DNA of 64,000 bases from Pseudomonas lundensis (lineage in GTDB: Bacteria > Pseudomonadota > Gammaproteobacteria > Pseudomonadales > Pseudomonadaceae). Numbering within the stretch: position 1 is the stretch's first letter; each line of letters begins with the position of its first letter. The position numbers and the translations under genes are program-made. This document shows positions 39,705-49,582 of the stretch, in pieces. The notes beneath the pieces were generated by a model. That model was not told where the DNA came from and did no database searches. It was given only the letters and a program-made list of their open reading frames with translations. The stretch is from NCBI RefSeq assembly GCF_001042985.1, contig NZ_JYKY01000009.1, positions 96,923-160,922 of the forward strand. Reading direction: 5' to 3'.

Positions 39705-39850
39705 GTCGCGTACTCCCGTGAGTGAGGATTGCCCTGGCAGGCGCTGCCGGAGGCAGGCCTGCGGGTCATCGTTGGTTTTCGAAAGCTCGGAAACCCCACA
39801 AGAGTAGTCACTGAGTACCTACACGGGTAATAACCCGGTACTACACAGGC

Positions 39851-41068
39851 TTACTTCAGCAACCCATCGGCCCGGAGCAGGGTTTCGAGGCAGTGTTCCT
39901 CAATGCCGTAGAACGCCTTGAGTTCTTGAATCTTCACCAGCAACTGCGCAGGGTCTACAGGCTCGGCGCGTTTGACCGCGAGGATCATTTTGTTCTTGTT
40001 GGTGTGTTCCAGCGAGATGAACTCAAACACCTTGGTGTCATAACCGCAGGCTTCCAGAAACAACGCCCGCAGGCTGTCTGTCACCATCTCGGCCTGCTGG
40101 CCCAGGTGCAGGCCGTATTGCAGCATCGGCTTGAGCAGCGCCGGGCTCTGGATTTGCAGGCGGATCTGCTTATGGCAGCACGGCGAACACATGATGATCG
40201 CGGCGCCCGAGCGGATGCCCATGTGAATCGCGTAATCGGTGGCGATGTCACAGGCATGCAGCGCGATCATCACGTCAATCGGCGTCGGTGCAAAACTGCG
40301 CACGTCACCATGCAGAAAGCTCAGGCCCGGATGCTCCAGACGCTGCGCCGCGTTATTGCACAACGTGACCATGTCTTCACGCAGCTCAACGCCGGTGACC
40401 ACGCCTTCAGCGTGCAGGCTGTGGCGCAGGTAATCGTGAATCGCAAACGTGAGGTAGCCCTTGCCCGAACCGAAATCCACCACCTTGACCGGCTGATCCA
40501 GCGTGAGCGGCGAGCTGCTCAGCGCGTGGGAAAACACTTCAATGAACTTGTTGATCTGCTTCCACTTGCGCGACATGGCCGGGATCAGTTCTTGCTGTTT
40601 ATTGGTCACGCCCAGATCAGCCAAAAACGGACGCGTCAGGTCCAGAAAGCGATTTTTCTCACGATTATGCTCAGCCGACGGCACTTCCCGCGCGTGCTGG
40701 CTTTTGCCCCTGAACAGCGAGCTTTTGCCTTTTTTGCTGTACTCCAGCTGCACTTCGTCGGTCAGGGTCAGCAGGTGCGCGTTCTTGAACGCTTGCGGCA
40801 ACAAAGCGGCAATCGTCGTCACCGCCTCGTCCAGCGGTAAATTCTTGGTGATATCGCGGGTTTTGTAGCGGTACACAAACGACAGGCAAGGCTGATCCTT
40901 GACCGTGACCTGCTTGATGATGACCCGCTGCAGCTCAGGCTCAGGCCCCACGTACTTGGCCAGCACCAGCTTGATAAACGAGTTTTGCGCCAGGCCGGTG
41001 TCCAGCAGGTTCAAAAATTGCGCACGATGATCCGGTGCAGACGCGGCGGTGGTAGCAGTCACTGACAT
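39851..41068 (-). CDS. SAM-dependent methyltransferase (Methyltransf_32-like)
   Basis: 405 residues. Rossmann core in the second half: VVDFGSGKGYLTFAIHDYL (motif I), GVELREDMV, HGDVRSFAPTPIDVMIALHACDIATDYA, then MCSPCCHK, which is typical of the METTL25/Methyltransf_32 group. The target is probably RNA or protein but is not known. Start at ATG 41068; the frame is open to 41152. Confidence 0.85.
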   Translation of the reverse strand: MSVTATTAASAPDHRAQFLNLLDTGLAQNSFIKLVLAKYVGPEPELQRVIIKQVTVKDQPCLSFVYRYKTRDITKNLPLDEAVTTIAALLPQAFKNAHLLTLTDEVQLEYSKKGKSSLFRGKSQHAREVPSAEHNREKNRFLDLTRPFLADLGVTNKQQELIPAMSRKWKQINKFIEVFSHALSSSPLTLDQPVKVVDFGSGKGYLTFAIHDYLRHSLHAEGVVTGVELREDMVTLCNNAAQRLEHPGLSFLHGDVRSFAPTPIDVMIALHACDIATDYAIHMGIRSGAAIIMCSPCCHKQIRLQIQSPALLKPMLQYGLHLGQQAEMVTDSLRALFLEACGYDTKVFEFISLEHTNKNKMILAVKRAEPVDPAQLLVKIQELKAFYGIEEHCLETLLRADGLLK

Positions 41069-41175
41069 TGAAAAAAGCGCCTCGGGGGATGCAGGAGGGG
41101 AAATCAGGAAAGGAATGGCGGCCATTTTAGGCGTGTTGGCCGCCATGAGCACGGGGTTATTTCAAGGGGCGTCAA

Positions 41176-41790
41176 TTACAACACCACCAACCGATTCGGC
41201 AGTTGGTTACGCGGATGGGTTTTCGGGATGTGGGTGGCCAGCAGTTCAGCGCTGGCGTCGATGCAGGCAATGAACCCTTCGGCGGTATGGCCCAGGCCCA
41301 CGCGACGCGTGAAATCGCTGACGATGGTGCCCCAGTCACTGTTGTCCAGATGCCGGGAAATGCCTTCGTCCACGATGATTTCGACGTAGCGCTCGGCCTC
41401 GCTGACAAAAATCAGTACGCCCGTGCGCCCTTCGGTGTGGTGCAGTTTTTGCTCAAGAAACTGGCGGCGCGCCAGGTTGCTCGCACGCCAGTGCCGTACG
41501 CGCGGCGGGATCAGCCGCGTGGTGATCGCAGGAATGCGAAAAATCAGGCTTAACACCACGAATGTGGCCCATTGCAGCATCAGCAAGGAATACGTCTGCA
41601 TACCGGCCATGAAGAAGTGCGCCAGTGCAGGCACCAGCAGCGCAATCAGGCTCGCCCACAACAAGGGGATGTAACTGTAGTCGTCTGCGCGCGGCGCCAG
41701 GACGGTGACGATTTCGGCGTCTGTGTGTTGTTCGGCACGGGTCACGGCGTCTTCGACCTGCCGTTGTTGCGCTTGTGTGAGTAAAGCCAT
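41176..41790 (-). CDS. TPM domain membrane protein
   Basis: 204 residues: a short N-terminal TPM start (LTQAQQRQVEDAVTRAEQHTDAEIVTVL), two membrane segments near 43-62 and 66-86, then the rest of the TPM domain (TGVLIFVSEAERYVEIIVDEGIS). It belongs with the second TPM protein and LemA upstream on the same strand. Start ATG 41790; the upstream frame begins with TTG. Confidence 0.85.
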   Translation of the reverse strand: MALLTQAQQRQVEDAVTRAEQHTDAEIVTVLAPRADDYSYIPLLWASLIALLVPALAHFFMAGMQTYSLLMLQWATFVVLSLIFRIPAITTRLIPPRVRHWRASNLARRQFLEQKLHHTEGRTGVLIFVSEAERYVEIIVDEGISRHLDNSDWGTIVSDFTRRVGLGHTAEGFIACIDASAELLATHIPKTHPRNQLPNRLVVL

Positions 41791-41817
41791 GGGTATCAAT
41801 GCTCGTCTAAAAATGAA

Positions 41818-42561
41818 TTACCAGCCGCCAGAAGCACCGCCGCCGCCAAAACTGCCGCCACCGCCAATGAAGCCGCCACCTCCTCGGCCACCGCCGAAGC
41901 CGCCCCCGCCAAAGCCACCGGAGCGCGAACCGCCTGAGCCCCCGGCAGTACAAATGCCATAAAACTGGCAGGCGGCGACCACTATGACAAACAGGACAAA
42001 TAGCAGCAGTACGACAAAGGGATGCTCGGCCATGAAATCACTGCCCTCCCCCTGGCCGCTGGCGTAGGCCGGTTCTGCCAGGGGATCGCCGCCCAGTACA
42101 TGCAGCATCGCGGCCACGCCGTCGCTGATGCCCTGACTGAACTGGCCTGCCTTGAACGCAGGGGTGATGACCTGGTTGAGGATGACGGACGACTGCGCGT
42201 CTGTCAGGCGGTCTTCCAGCCCATAACCGACCTCAATGCGCAGTTTGCGATCATCACGGGCGACGATCAGCAATGCACCGTTGTTCTTGTCTTTTTGCCC
42301 GATGCCCCAGGCGCGCCCCAATTGGTAACCGAAGTCTTCAATGGAGGTGCCTTGCAGGTCAGGCACGGTGACCACCACCACTTGCTCGCCCGTGGCTTTT
42401 TCGTGGCTTTCAAGGGTTTGCGTCAGCTGTTGACGCGTGGCGGGGTCGAGCATGTGGGCGTCATCGACCACGCGGCCGCTGAGCGCGGGAAAAGTCAACG
42501 CGTGCGCCGTGGCCATAAAAAGCCACAGCAACACGCAAAGACCCGGTTTCAATACGCGCAT
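41818..42561 (-). CDS. TPM domain protein with Gly-rich tail (YgcG-like)
   Basis: 247 residues. Signal peptide 1-21, a TPM domain at about 30-150 (VVDDAHMLDPATRQQLTQTL), one TM helix about 177-200, and a tail of GG(F/S) repeats about 205-247. Such proteins are usually encoded with lemA and face the periplasm. GAGGTG precedes the ATG at 42561. Confidence 0.9.
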   Translation of the reverse strand: MRVLKPGLCVLLWLFMATAHALTFPALSGRVVDDAHMLDPATRQQLTQTLESHEKATGEQVVVVTVPDLQGTSIEDFGYQLGRAWGIGQKDKNNGALLIVARDDRKLRIEVGYGLEDRLTDAQSSVILNQVITPAFKAGQFSQGISDGVAAMLHVLGGDPLAEPAYASGQGEGSDFMAEHPFVVLLLFVLFVIVVAACQFYGICTAGGSGGSRSGGFGGGGFGGGRGGGGFIGGGGSFGGGGASGGW

Positions 42562-42626
42562 TAGCACCTCATCAATGGGACACAGCGCCTGTGGCCGCTG
42601 CCACAGGCTGGCACACGGGCCGAGCG

Positions 42627-43238
42627 TCAGAACTTCACTTCAGGCGCTTTGTCGGCGTCCGGGCTGGTGGCTTCGAACGTCGGACGCACGGGCAAATCGC
42701 TGTACATCACGGCATGCCACAGACGCCCCGGGAAGGTGCGGATCTCGGTATTGTAACGCTCGACCGCGAGAATGAAGTCGCGACGGGCCACGCTGATGCG
42801 GTTTTCCGTGCCTTCGAGCTGCGATTGCAACGAGAGGAAGTTCTGGTTGGACTTGAGGTCCGGGTAGCGCTCGGAAACCACCATCAATCGGCTCAAGGCA
42901 CCAGTCAGCTGATTTTGCGCATCCTGAAACTGCTTGAGTTTTTCAGGGTTATTGAGGGTGCTGGCATCCACTTGAATCGAGGTGGCCTTGGCCCGCGCTT
43001 CAATCACCGCGGTCAGCGTCGCCTGCTCCTGTTTGGCCGCGCCCTTGACTGTCTCTACCAGGTTGGGGATCAGATCCGAACGACGCTGATACTGGTTTTG
43101 CACCTGTGACCAGGCCGCCTTGACCTGCTCGTCAAGGGTCGGAATGGTGTTGATACCGCATCCGGCCAAGACGCTGCTCATCAGCAGCAACGCCATGACT
43201 TTCCAGCCGGTGGCGGCCTGTACGCGTTGTATTCCCAT
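42627..43238 (-). CDS. lemA: LemA family lipoprotein-like protein
   Basis: 203 residues. N-terminus with a hydrophobic stretch ending LAGCG (a likely lipobox), followed by the LemA helical domain: GINTIPTLDEQVKAAWSQV, YQRRSDLIPNLVETVKGAA, and LSRLMVVSERYPDLKSNQNF. With the two TPM genes downstream it forms a probable three-gene operon of unknown function. Start ATG 43238 with GGAG ten bases upstream. Confidence 0.9.
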   Translation of the reverse strand: MGIQRVQAATGWKVMALLLMSSVLAGCGINTIPTLDEQVKAAWSQVQNQYQRRSDLIPNLVETVKGAAKQEQATLTAVIEARAKATSIQVDASTLNNPEKLKQFQDAQNQLTGALSRLMVVSERYPDLKSNQNFLSLQSQLEGTENRISVARRDFILAVERYNTEIRTFPGRLWHAVMYSDLPVRPTFEATSPDADKAPEVKF

Positions 43239-43500
43239 GGTTGTGACGCTCCAAAATGATCGCATTGAATTCATAGACATCGCCTGCCCGAGAAAAACTC
43301 CATCGCCTTCATTGAATATCGCCAGCAGCACTGGATTGCGGGCAACGAATCAGATAAAAGACTTCTCGCATGTAGGGCTACTCCTACTAAAGATAGGGTA
43401 ATTCTTTAAGTTAAGTAGTCCCTATCCCAATCCAGAACGATATCGCTTCAAGAGCGCAGGGCTTCCTCGCTTTATGTGAGCGGCTGCGTAGAAGAATTCC

Positions 43501-45792
43501 ATGAGAAAAATGTGTTTGCTGGGCATCGCCATCAGCCTGGCCAGTTCCTGCGCGTGGGCGCAGACCCCGTCCGTCGCGCTGGAGCATAAAGCGGCGTTCA
43601 TCACGGACTTGATGAGCCGGATGACCCTGGATGAAAAAGTCGGGCAGTTGCGCCTTATCAGCATTGCGTCAGACATGCCGCGAGAGTTGATTCGCACGGA
43701 AATTGCGGCAGGCCGCATCGGCGGCACGTTCAACTCGGTGACGCGCCCCGAAAACCGCCCCATGCAAGACGCTGCCATGCGCAGCCGGCTGAAAATCCCG
43801 ATGTTTTTTGCCTACGACGTGATTCACGGGCACCGCACCATTTTCCCGATCAGCCTGGCGCTGGCCTCCAGCTGGGACATGGACGCCATCGCCCTGAGCG
43901 GTCGGGTGTCGGCCAAAGAAGCCAGCGCCGACAGCCTTGACCTGACCTTTGCCCCGATGGTCGACATCGCCCGCGACCCGCGCTGGGGGCGCACCTCTGA
44001 AGGGTTCGGGGAAGACACCTACCTGGTCTCGCGCATCGCCAAAGTCATGGTGCAGGCGTATCAAGGCGTGTCCCCGGCCCTGCCCGGCAACATCATGGCC
44101 AGCGTCAAGCATTTCGCCCTGTATGGCGCCGTCGAAGGCGGCCGCGACTACAACATCGTCGACATGAGCCCGACGCGCATGTTTCAGGATTACCTGCCGC
44201 CTTACCACGCCGCCATCGACGCCGGCGCGGGCAGCGTGATGGTGGCGCTGAACTCGATCAACGGTGTACCGGCCACCTCCAACACCTGGCTGATGCAGGA
44301 TTTGTTGCGCAAGCAATGGGGCTTCAAAGGCGTGGCGGTCAGTGACCACGGCGCGATTCTGGAACTGATCAAGCACGGCGTGGCCAAGGATGAGCGTGAA
44401 GCCGCCACGCTGGCGATCAAGGCCGGGGTCGACATGAGCATGAATGACCTGGTGTATGGCAAGGAACTGCCGGGCCTGATCAGGTCCGGCAAAGTGCCAC
44501 AAAGCGACCTGGACAACGCGGTACGTGAAGTGCTGGGCGCCAAGTACGACATGGGCCTGTTTAAAGACCCGTACCTGCGTATCGGCAAAGCCGAAGACGA
44601 TCCGGCCGACATCAATGCCGAAAGCCGCCTGCACCGGGCCGAGGCCCGCGAGGTGGCGCGCAAGAGCCAAGTGCTGCTCAAGAATGAATCGCGCACCCTG
44701 CCTTTGAACAAGCGGGCGAACATCGCGTTGATCGGGCCGCTCGCCGATTCGAAGATCGACATGCTCGGCAGCTGGTCGGGCGCCGGGGTTCCCGCGCAGT
44801 CGGTGACCGTGCTTGAAGGCTTGCGCGCTGCCGTGGGCAAACCGGGCACGCTGACCTACGCCCGTGGTGCCAACGTGACCGATGATCAGGCCGTGGTCGA
44901 CTACCTCAATTACTCCAACCCCAACATGCTCGACCTGACCAACGACCCGCGTCCCGCACAAGCGATGCTCGATGAAGCCGTCAAGGTGGCGCAACAGGCC
45001 GATGTGATTGTGGCCGTGGTAGGCGAAGCCCGGGGCATGTCCCACGAAGCGGCCAGCCGCACCGACCTCGACTTGCCTGCGACACAACGCGCGTTGATTA
45101 GTGCCCTCAAGGCCACCGGCAAACCGCTGGTGCTGGTCTTGATGAATGGCCGCCCGCTGTCAATCGGCGATCAGGTGCAACAGGCCGATGCCGTGCTGGA
45201 AACCTGGTACAGCGGCACAGAAGGCGGCAATGCGATTGCCGACGTGCTGTTCGGTGACTACAACCCCTCGGGCAAGCTGCCGATCACCTTCCCCCGCTCG
45301 GTGGGCCAGATTCCGAGTTACTACAGCCACCTACGCATCGGTCGACCGTTCACGCCGGGCAAGCCGGGCAACTACACCTCGCAGTATTTCGATGCCCCGA
45401 ACACCCCGCTCTACCCGTTCGGTTATGGCTTGAGCTACACCGACTTCAGCGTGTCGGCGCCGCAACTGTCGGCCAACACCCTCAAGCCCGGGTCAGCCCT
45501 GACGGCCAGCGTGACGGTGAAGAACACCGGGCAGCGCGCCGGTGAAACCGTGGTGCAGCTTTATATACAGGACGTGAGTGCGTCGATGAGCCGCCCCGTC
45601 AAAGAGCTGAAAAACTTCCAGAAGCTGATGCTCCAGCCGGGGGAAGAAAAGGTCGTGCAGTTCAGCATCGACGAAGACGCCCTGAAGTTTTACAACACCC
45701 AACTCCAGTACGCTGCCGAACCCGGCGAATTCAACGTGCAAATTGGCCTGGATTCGCAAAACGTCCAGCAAACGAGTTTCCAGCTGCTCTGA
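43501..45792 (+). CDS. bglX: Periplasmic beta-glucosidase (GH3)
   Basis: 763 residues. Signal peptide 1-20, GH3 N-terminal barrel with nucleophile Asp282 (VAVSDHGA), C-terminal alpha/beta domain with the acid region and fibronectin-type domain (ASVTVKNTGQRAGETVVQLYIQ) at the end. DPRWGRTSEGFGED and SVKHF are GH3 hallmarks. It hydrolyses beta-linked glucosides in the periplasm. Stands alone between lemA (divergent) and nrdA. Confidence 0.95.
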   Translation: MRKMCLLGIAISLASSCAWAQTPSVALEHKAAFITDLMSRMTLDEKVGQLRLISIASDMPRELIRTEIAAGRIGGTFNSVTRPENRPMQDAAMRSRLKIPMFFAYDVIHGHRTIFPISLALASSWDMDAIALSGRVSAKEASADSLDLTFAPMVDIARDPRWGRTSEGFGEDTYLVSRIAKVMVQAYQGVSPALPGNIMASVKHFALYGAVEGGRDYNIVDMSPTRMFQDYLPPYHAAIDAGAGSVMVALNSINGVPATSNTWLMQDLLRKQWGFKGVAVSDHGAILELIKHGVAKDEREAATLAIKAGVDMSMNDLVYGKELPGLIRSGKVPQSDLDNAVREVLGAKYDMGLFKDPYLRIGKAEDDPADINAESRLHRAEAREVARKSQVLLKNESRTLPLNKRANIALIGPLADSKIDMLGSWSGAGVPAQSVTVLEGLRAAVGKPGTLTYARGANVTDDQAVVDYLNYSNPNMLDLTNDPRPAQAMLDEAVKVAQQADVIVAVVGEARGMSHEAASRTDLDLPATQRALISALKATGKPLVLVLMNGRPLSIGDQVQQADAVLETWYSGTEGGNAIADVLFGDYNPSGKLPITFPRSVGQIPSYYSHLRIGRPFTPGKPGNYTSQYFDAPNTPLYPFGYGLSYTDFSVSAPQLSANTLKPGSALTASVTVKNTGQRAGETVVQLYIQDVSASMSRPVKELKNFQKLMLQPGEEKVVQFSIDEDALKFYNTQLQYAAEPGEFNVQIGLDSQNVQQTSFQLL

Positions 45793-46041
45793 CGTCGCCG
45801 CCGGGGAGGCTTTGAACGGTCTTCCCGGCACTTCTTGAGCGCAATATCCGCTTGACCTTTTCGATCTTTGCGCCCGCCTCAAAATGCGTTCGGACAGCGC
45901 TGTTTTTTGTGGTAGGGTTCGCGCCCTCAAAATCCAGCGCGCCCGATTTCCTCCTGGCAAAAACAGTGACAGACGGTGGAATGCCGGTGTCATGCGGCCT
46001 ACGTGGAGATTCGAGGGTTCATACACAAATTACACACAGGG

Positions 46042-46050
46042 TTATCCACA
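46042..46050 (+). promoter_or_regulatory. DnaA box (TTATCCACA)
   Basis: A perfect consensus 9-mer. DnaA regulation of nrdA is known in enterobacteria; the role here is inferred. Confidence 0.6.
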
Positions 46051-46076
46051 GGTGGTGCATTGCACACCTCCTGTAA

Positions 46077-46092
46077 AACGCATATCTTGTAT
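46077..46092 (+). promoter_or_regulatory. Candidate NrdR box 1
   Basis: AACGCATATCTTGTAT, about 10 of 16 positions of the NrdR consensus. Its centre is 31 bases, three helical turns, from that of box 2. Confidence 0.5.
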
Positions 46093-46107
46093 CAATTCCG
46101 CCAAAAG

Positions 46108-46123
46108 ACCCCACATATAGGGT
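46108..46123 (+). promoter_or_regulatory. Candidate NrdR box 2
   Basis: ACCCCACATATAGGGT, about 12 of 16 consensus positions and nearly palindromic. Paired with box 1. Confidence 0.6.
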
Positions 46124-46482
46124 TTTAGGGCAAAAACCCAACACAACTCAGCCGAGAATTTCAAGTGCTTTTCTCGCCCCTGTCGGGTTGAACCAAACAG
46201 CGTTTTCAAAGCCCAAACCGCTCATGCGGATGGCAACCGTTTTCCAGCGCTGGCGCGGAAAGCGGCCCGGGTGTTGCAGTACAAAGACTGTCACCCACCA
46301 GGAATAAGATTTGAGGCGGTATGCGCAAATCTGAGACTTCGGCAAGGAAGCGGCCAAAACACCCCTTTCTGTACGTCCCGAGGTCGTTATGCCCGGTTTA
46401 TCCCCGGTTGTAGTGCGTCAGGACGGAACGGTGGGCACCTTTTTGAGGCGCCCAAATAAACATAGAGAATGTGGAGACACCC

Positions 46483-49368
46483 ATGCAAACCGACTCAACT
46501 CGCGAGAACTCGCAGGGCACCGCGTCGCAGAACGATTCAAATCTGGATCTGTCGGCAACTGCGCCAGGCCAATTGCGCGTGATCAAGCGTAACGGAACCG
46601 TCGTTCCTTACACCGATGACAAGATCACCGTCGCCATCACCAAAGCGTTTCTTGCAGTTGAAGGCGGCAATGCAGCCGCTTCGTCACGCATTCACGACAC
46701 CGTTGCCCGCCTGACCGAACAGGTCACCGCAACCTTCAAGCGTCGCATGCCTTCGGGCGGCACCATCCACATCGAAGAAATCCAGGACCAGGTTGAACTG
46801 GCCCTGATGCGTGCCGGCGAGCAGAAAGTGGCCCGCGACTACGTGATCTACCGCGATGCCCGCTCCAAGGAGCGCGCCACCCGCGCACCGGCCGAAGACG
46901 CCGTGCAAGCGCACCCGTCGATCCGCATCACCCGCGCCGACGGCAGCTTCGCGCCGCTGGACATGGGCCGCCTGAACACCATCGTCACCGAGGCCTGCGA
47001 AGGCCTGGAAGAAGTGGACGGCGACCTGATCCAGCGCGAAACCCTGAAAAACCTGTACGACGGCGTGGCCCTGAGCGACGTCAACACCGCGCTGGTGATG
47101 ACGGCCCGCACCCTGGTTGAGCGTGAGCCGAACTACTCGTTCGTGACCGCCCGCCTGCTGATGGACACCTTGCGTGCCGAAGGCCTGAATTTCCTCAATG
47201 TTGCCGAAAGCGCCACTCACCACGAGATGGCCGACCTGTACGCCAAGGCGCTGCCTGCTTACATTGCCAAAGGTATTGAGTTCGACCTGCTGAACCCGGT
47301 GCTGGCCACCTTCGACCTGGAAAAACTGGGCAAGGCGATCAACCACGAGCGCGATCAGCAGTTCACCTACCTAGGCCTGCAAACCCTGTACGACCGTTAC
47401 TTCATCCACAAGGATGGCGTGCGTTTCGAACTGCCGCAGATCTTCTTCATGCGTGTGGCCATGGGCCTGGCGATCGAAGAGAAGCAAAAAGAAGACCGCG
47501 CCATCGAGTTCTACAACCTGTTGTCGTCCTTCGACTACATGTCGTCGACACCGACCCTGTTCAACGCCGGCACTCAGCGTCCACAGCTGTCCAGCTGCTA
47601 CCTGACCACCGTGCCGGACGACCTGTCGGGCATTTACCACGCGATCCACGACAACGCCATGTTGTCCAAATTCGCAGGCGGCCTGGGCAACGACTGGACC
47701 CCGGTACGTGCGCTCGGCTCATGGATCAAAGGCACCAACGGCAAATCCCAGGGCGTGGTGCCGTTCCTCAAGGTGGTCAACGACACCGCCGTCGCCGTGA
47801 ACCAGGGTGGCAAGCGCAAGGGCGCCGTATGCGCTTACCTTGAAACCTGGCACATGGACATCGAAGAGTTCATCGAGCTGCGCAAGAACACCGGTGATGA
47901 CCGTCGTCGTACCCACGACATGAACACCGCCAACTGGATCCCTGACCTGTTCATGAAGCGCGTCTTCGATGACGGCAAGTGGACCCTGTTCTCGCCTTCC
48001 GAAGTACCGGACCTGCACGACCTGACCGGCAAAGCCTTCGAAGAGCGTTACGAGTACTACGAAGCCCTGACCGAGTACCCGGGCAAGGTCAAGCTGTTCA
48101 AGACCATCCAGGCCAAAGACCTGTGGCGCAAAATGCTGTCCATGCTGTTTGAAACCGGCCACCCATGGCTGACCTTCAAAGACCCGTGCAACCTGCGCAG
48201 CCCGCAGCAGCACGTGGGCGTGGTTCACAGCTCGAACCTGTGCACCGAGATCACCCTGAACACCAACAAGGATGAAATCGCGGTCTGCAACCTGGGCTCG
48301 ATCAACCTGCCGAACCACATCGTGGACGGCAAGCTGGACACCGCCAAGCTCAAGCGCACCATCGACGTGGCCGTGCGCATGCTCGATAACGTGATCGACA
48401 TCAACTACTACTCGGTGCCGCAAGCGCGTAACTCGAACTTCAAGCACCGTCCGGTCGGCCTGGGGATCATGGGCTTCCAGGACGCGCTGTACCTGCAGCA
48501 CATTCCGTATGCTTCGCAAGCAGCGGTCGAGTTTGCCGACAAGTCGATGGAAGCGGTCAGCTACTACGCCATTCAGGCGTCCTGCGACCTGGCTGACGAG
48601 CGTGGCGCTTACGAGACGTTCCAGGGCTCGCTGTGGTCCAAAGGCATCCTGCCACTGGATTCGCAACAGATCCTGATCGAACAGCGCGGCCAGAAGTACA
48701 TCGACGTTGACCTGAACGAATCCCTGGACTGGGCACCGGTTCGCGCCCGTGTTCAGAAAGGCATTCGTAACTCCAACATCATGGCCATCGCACCGACCGC
48801 GACCATTGCCAACATCACTGGCGTCTCGCAGTCGATCGAACCGACCTACCAGAACCTGTACGTGAAATCGAACCTGTCGGGCGAATTCACCGTGATCAAC
48901 CCGTACCTGGTTCGCGACCTCAAGGCCCGCGGCCTGTGGGACTCGGTCATGATCAACGACCTGAAGTACTACGACGGTTCCGTGCAGCAGATCGAACGCA
49001 TCCCGCAAGAGCTCAAAGAGCTGTACGCCACTGCGTTTGAAGTCGACACCAAGTGGATCGTTGACGCTGCCAGCCGCCGCCAGAAGTGGATCGACCAGGC
49101 TCAGTCGCTGAACCTGTACATCGCGGGCGCCTCGGGCAAGAAGCTGGACGTCACCTACCGCATGGCGTGGTACCGCGGCCTGAAAACCACGTACTACCTC
49201 CGTGCCCTGGCTGCCACCAGCACCGAGAAGTCCACCGTCAACACTGGTAAGCTCAACGCCGTATCGAGCGGCAACAAAAGTGAAGACGTCGCCGCCGCCC
49301 CTGCGGGCCCGGCTCCGGTGCCAAAAGCATGCGCCATTGACGAGCCGGATTGCGAAGCGTGTCAATAA
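46483..49368 (+). CDS. nrdA: Class Ia ribonucleotide reductase alpha subunit
   Basis: 961 residues. Two successive ATP-cone domains at the N-terminus (VIKRNGTVVPYTDDKIT; then SIRITRADGSFAPLDMGR), the barrel with LSSCYL, the LCTEITL/AVCNLGSINLP cysteine pair, and a C-terminal DCEAC redox pair. It reduces ribonucleotides with a NrdB radical partner; dATP controls activity through the cones. The ATG at 46483 follows GGAG. No nrdB lies within the window next to it, which is unusual. Confidence 0.97.
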   Translation: MQTDSTRENSQGTASQNDSNLDLSATAPGQLRVIKRNGTVVPYTDDKITVAITKAFLAVEGGNAAASSRIHDTVARLTEQVTATFKRRMPSGGTIHIEEIQDQVELALMRAGEQKVARDYVIYRDARSKERATRAPAEDAVQAHPSIRITRADGSFAPLDMGRLNTIVTEACEGLEEVDGDLIQRETLKNLYDGVALSDVNTALVMTARTLVEREPNYSFVTARLLMDTLRAEGLNFLNVAESATHHEMADLYAKALPAYIAKGIEFDLLNPVLATFDLEKLGKAINHERDQQFTYLGLQTLYDRYFIHKDGVRFELPQIFFMRVAMGLAIEEKQKEDRAIEFYNLLSSFDYMSSTPTLFNAGTQRPQLSSCYLTTVPDDLSGIYHAIHDNAMLSKFAGGLGNDWTPVRALGSWIKGTNGKSQGVVPFLKVVNDTAVAVNQGGKRKGAVCAYLETWHMDIEEFIELRKNTGDDRRRTHDMNTANWIPDLFMKRVFDDGKWTLFSPSEVPDLHDLTGKAFEERYEYYEALTEYPGKVKLFKTIQAKDLWRKMLSMLFETGHPWLTFKDPCNLRSPQQHVGVVHSSNLCTEITLNTNKDEIAVCNLGSINLPNHIVDGKLDTAKLKRTIDVAVRMLDNVIDINYYSVPQARNSNFKHRPVGLGIMGFQDALYLQHIPYASQAAVEFADKSMEAVSYYAIQASCDLADERGAYETFQGSLWSKGILPLDSQQILIEQRGQKYIDVDLNESLDWAPVRARVQKGIRNSNIMAIAPTATIANITGVSQSIEPTYQNLYVKSNLSGEFTVINPYLVRDLKARGLWDSVMINDLKYYDGSVQQIERIPQELKELYATAFEVDTKWIVDAASRRQKWIDQAQSLNLYIAGASGKKLDVTYRMAWYRGLKTTYYLRALAATSTEKSTVNTGKLNAVSSGNKSEDVAAAPAGPAPVPKACAIDEPDCEACQ

Positions 49369-49402
49369 GCTGAGCTGTCCAGCGGGTCACACCGCTTGAC
49401 TG

Positions 49403-49453
49403 AAACCCCCGTTAAACCCTGGCAACAGGTGGGTTTAACGGGGGTTTTGTTTT
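49403..49453 (+). terminator. Intrinsic terminator after nrdA
   Basis: Long stem AACCCCCGTTAAACCC/GGGTTTAACGGGGGTT with a T-run. Strong. Confidence 0.9.
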
Positions 49454-49534
49454 GGCGGGTGAACAATCCAGCGCCCGTTTTCTCGAACAGCTATGACGCG
49501 GTGCTCCGTGCCAGGCCGTGATGAATCTGCAGGC

Positions 49535-49566
49535 AAAAAAAAGCCCCTCAGTCGAGGGGCTTTTTG
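49535..49566. terminator. Terminator after flgE
   Basis: AAAAAAAAGCCCCT/AGGGGCTTTTT hairpin placed between the convergent nrdA and flgE genes; works for flgE and possibly both ways. Confidence 0.88.
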
Positions 49567-49582
49567 AAGACGCATTCGCCCA

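Larger units (their letters stand above)
45793..46482 (+). other. Long nrdA upstream region
   Basis: 690 bases between bglX and nrdA with no convincing gene (a reverse frame at 46148-46357 is spurious). The 46040-46125 part carries a DnaA box and two NrdR-like boxes, described separately. Confidence 0.6.

Noticed and set aside
46148..46357. Reverse frame upstream of nrdA
   Set aside because: No ribosome binding site, unlike neighbouring genes in codon use.
47719..49365. Long reverse frame opposite nrdA
   Set aside because: Antisense shadow of a highly biased gene.
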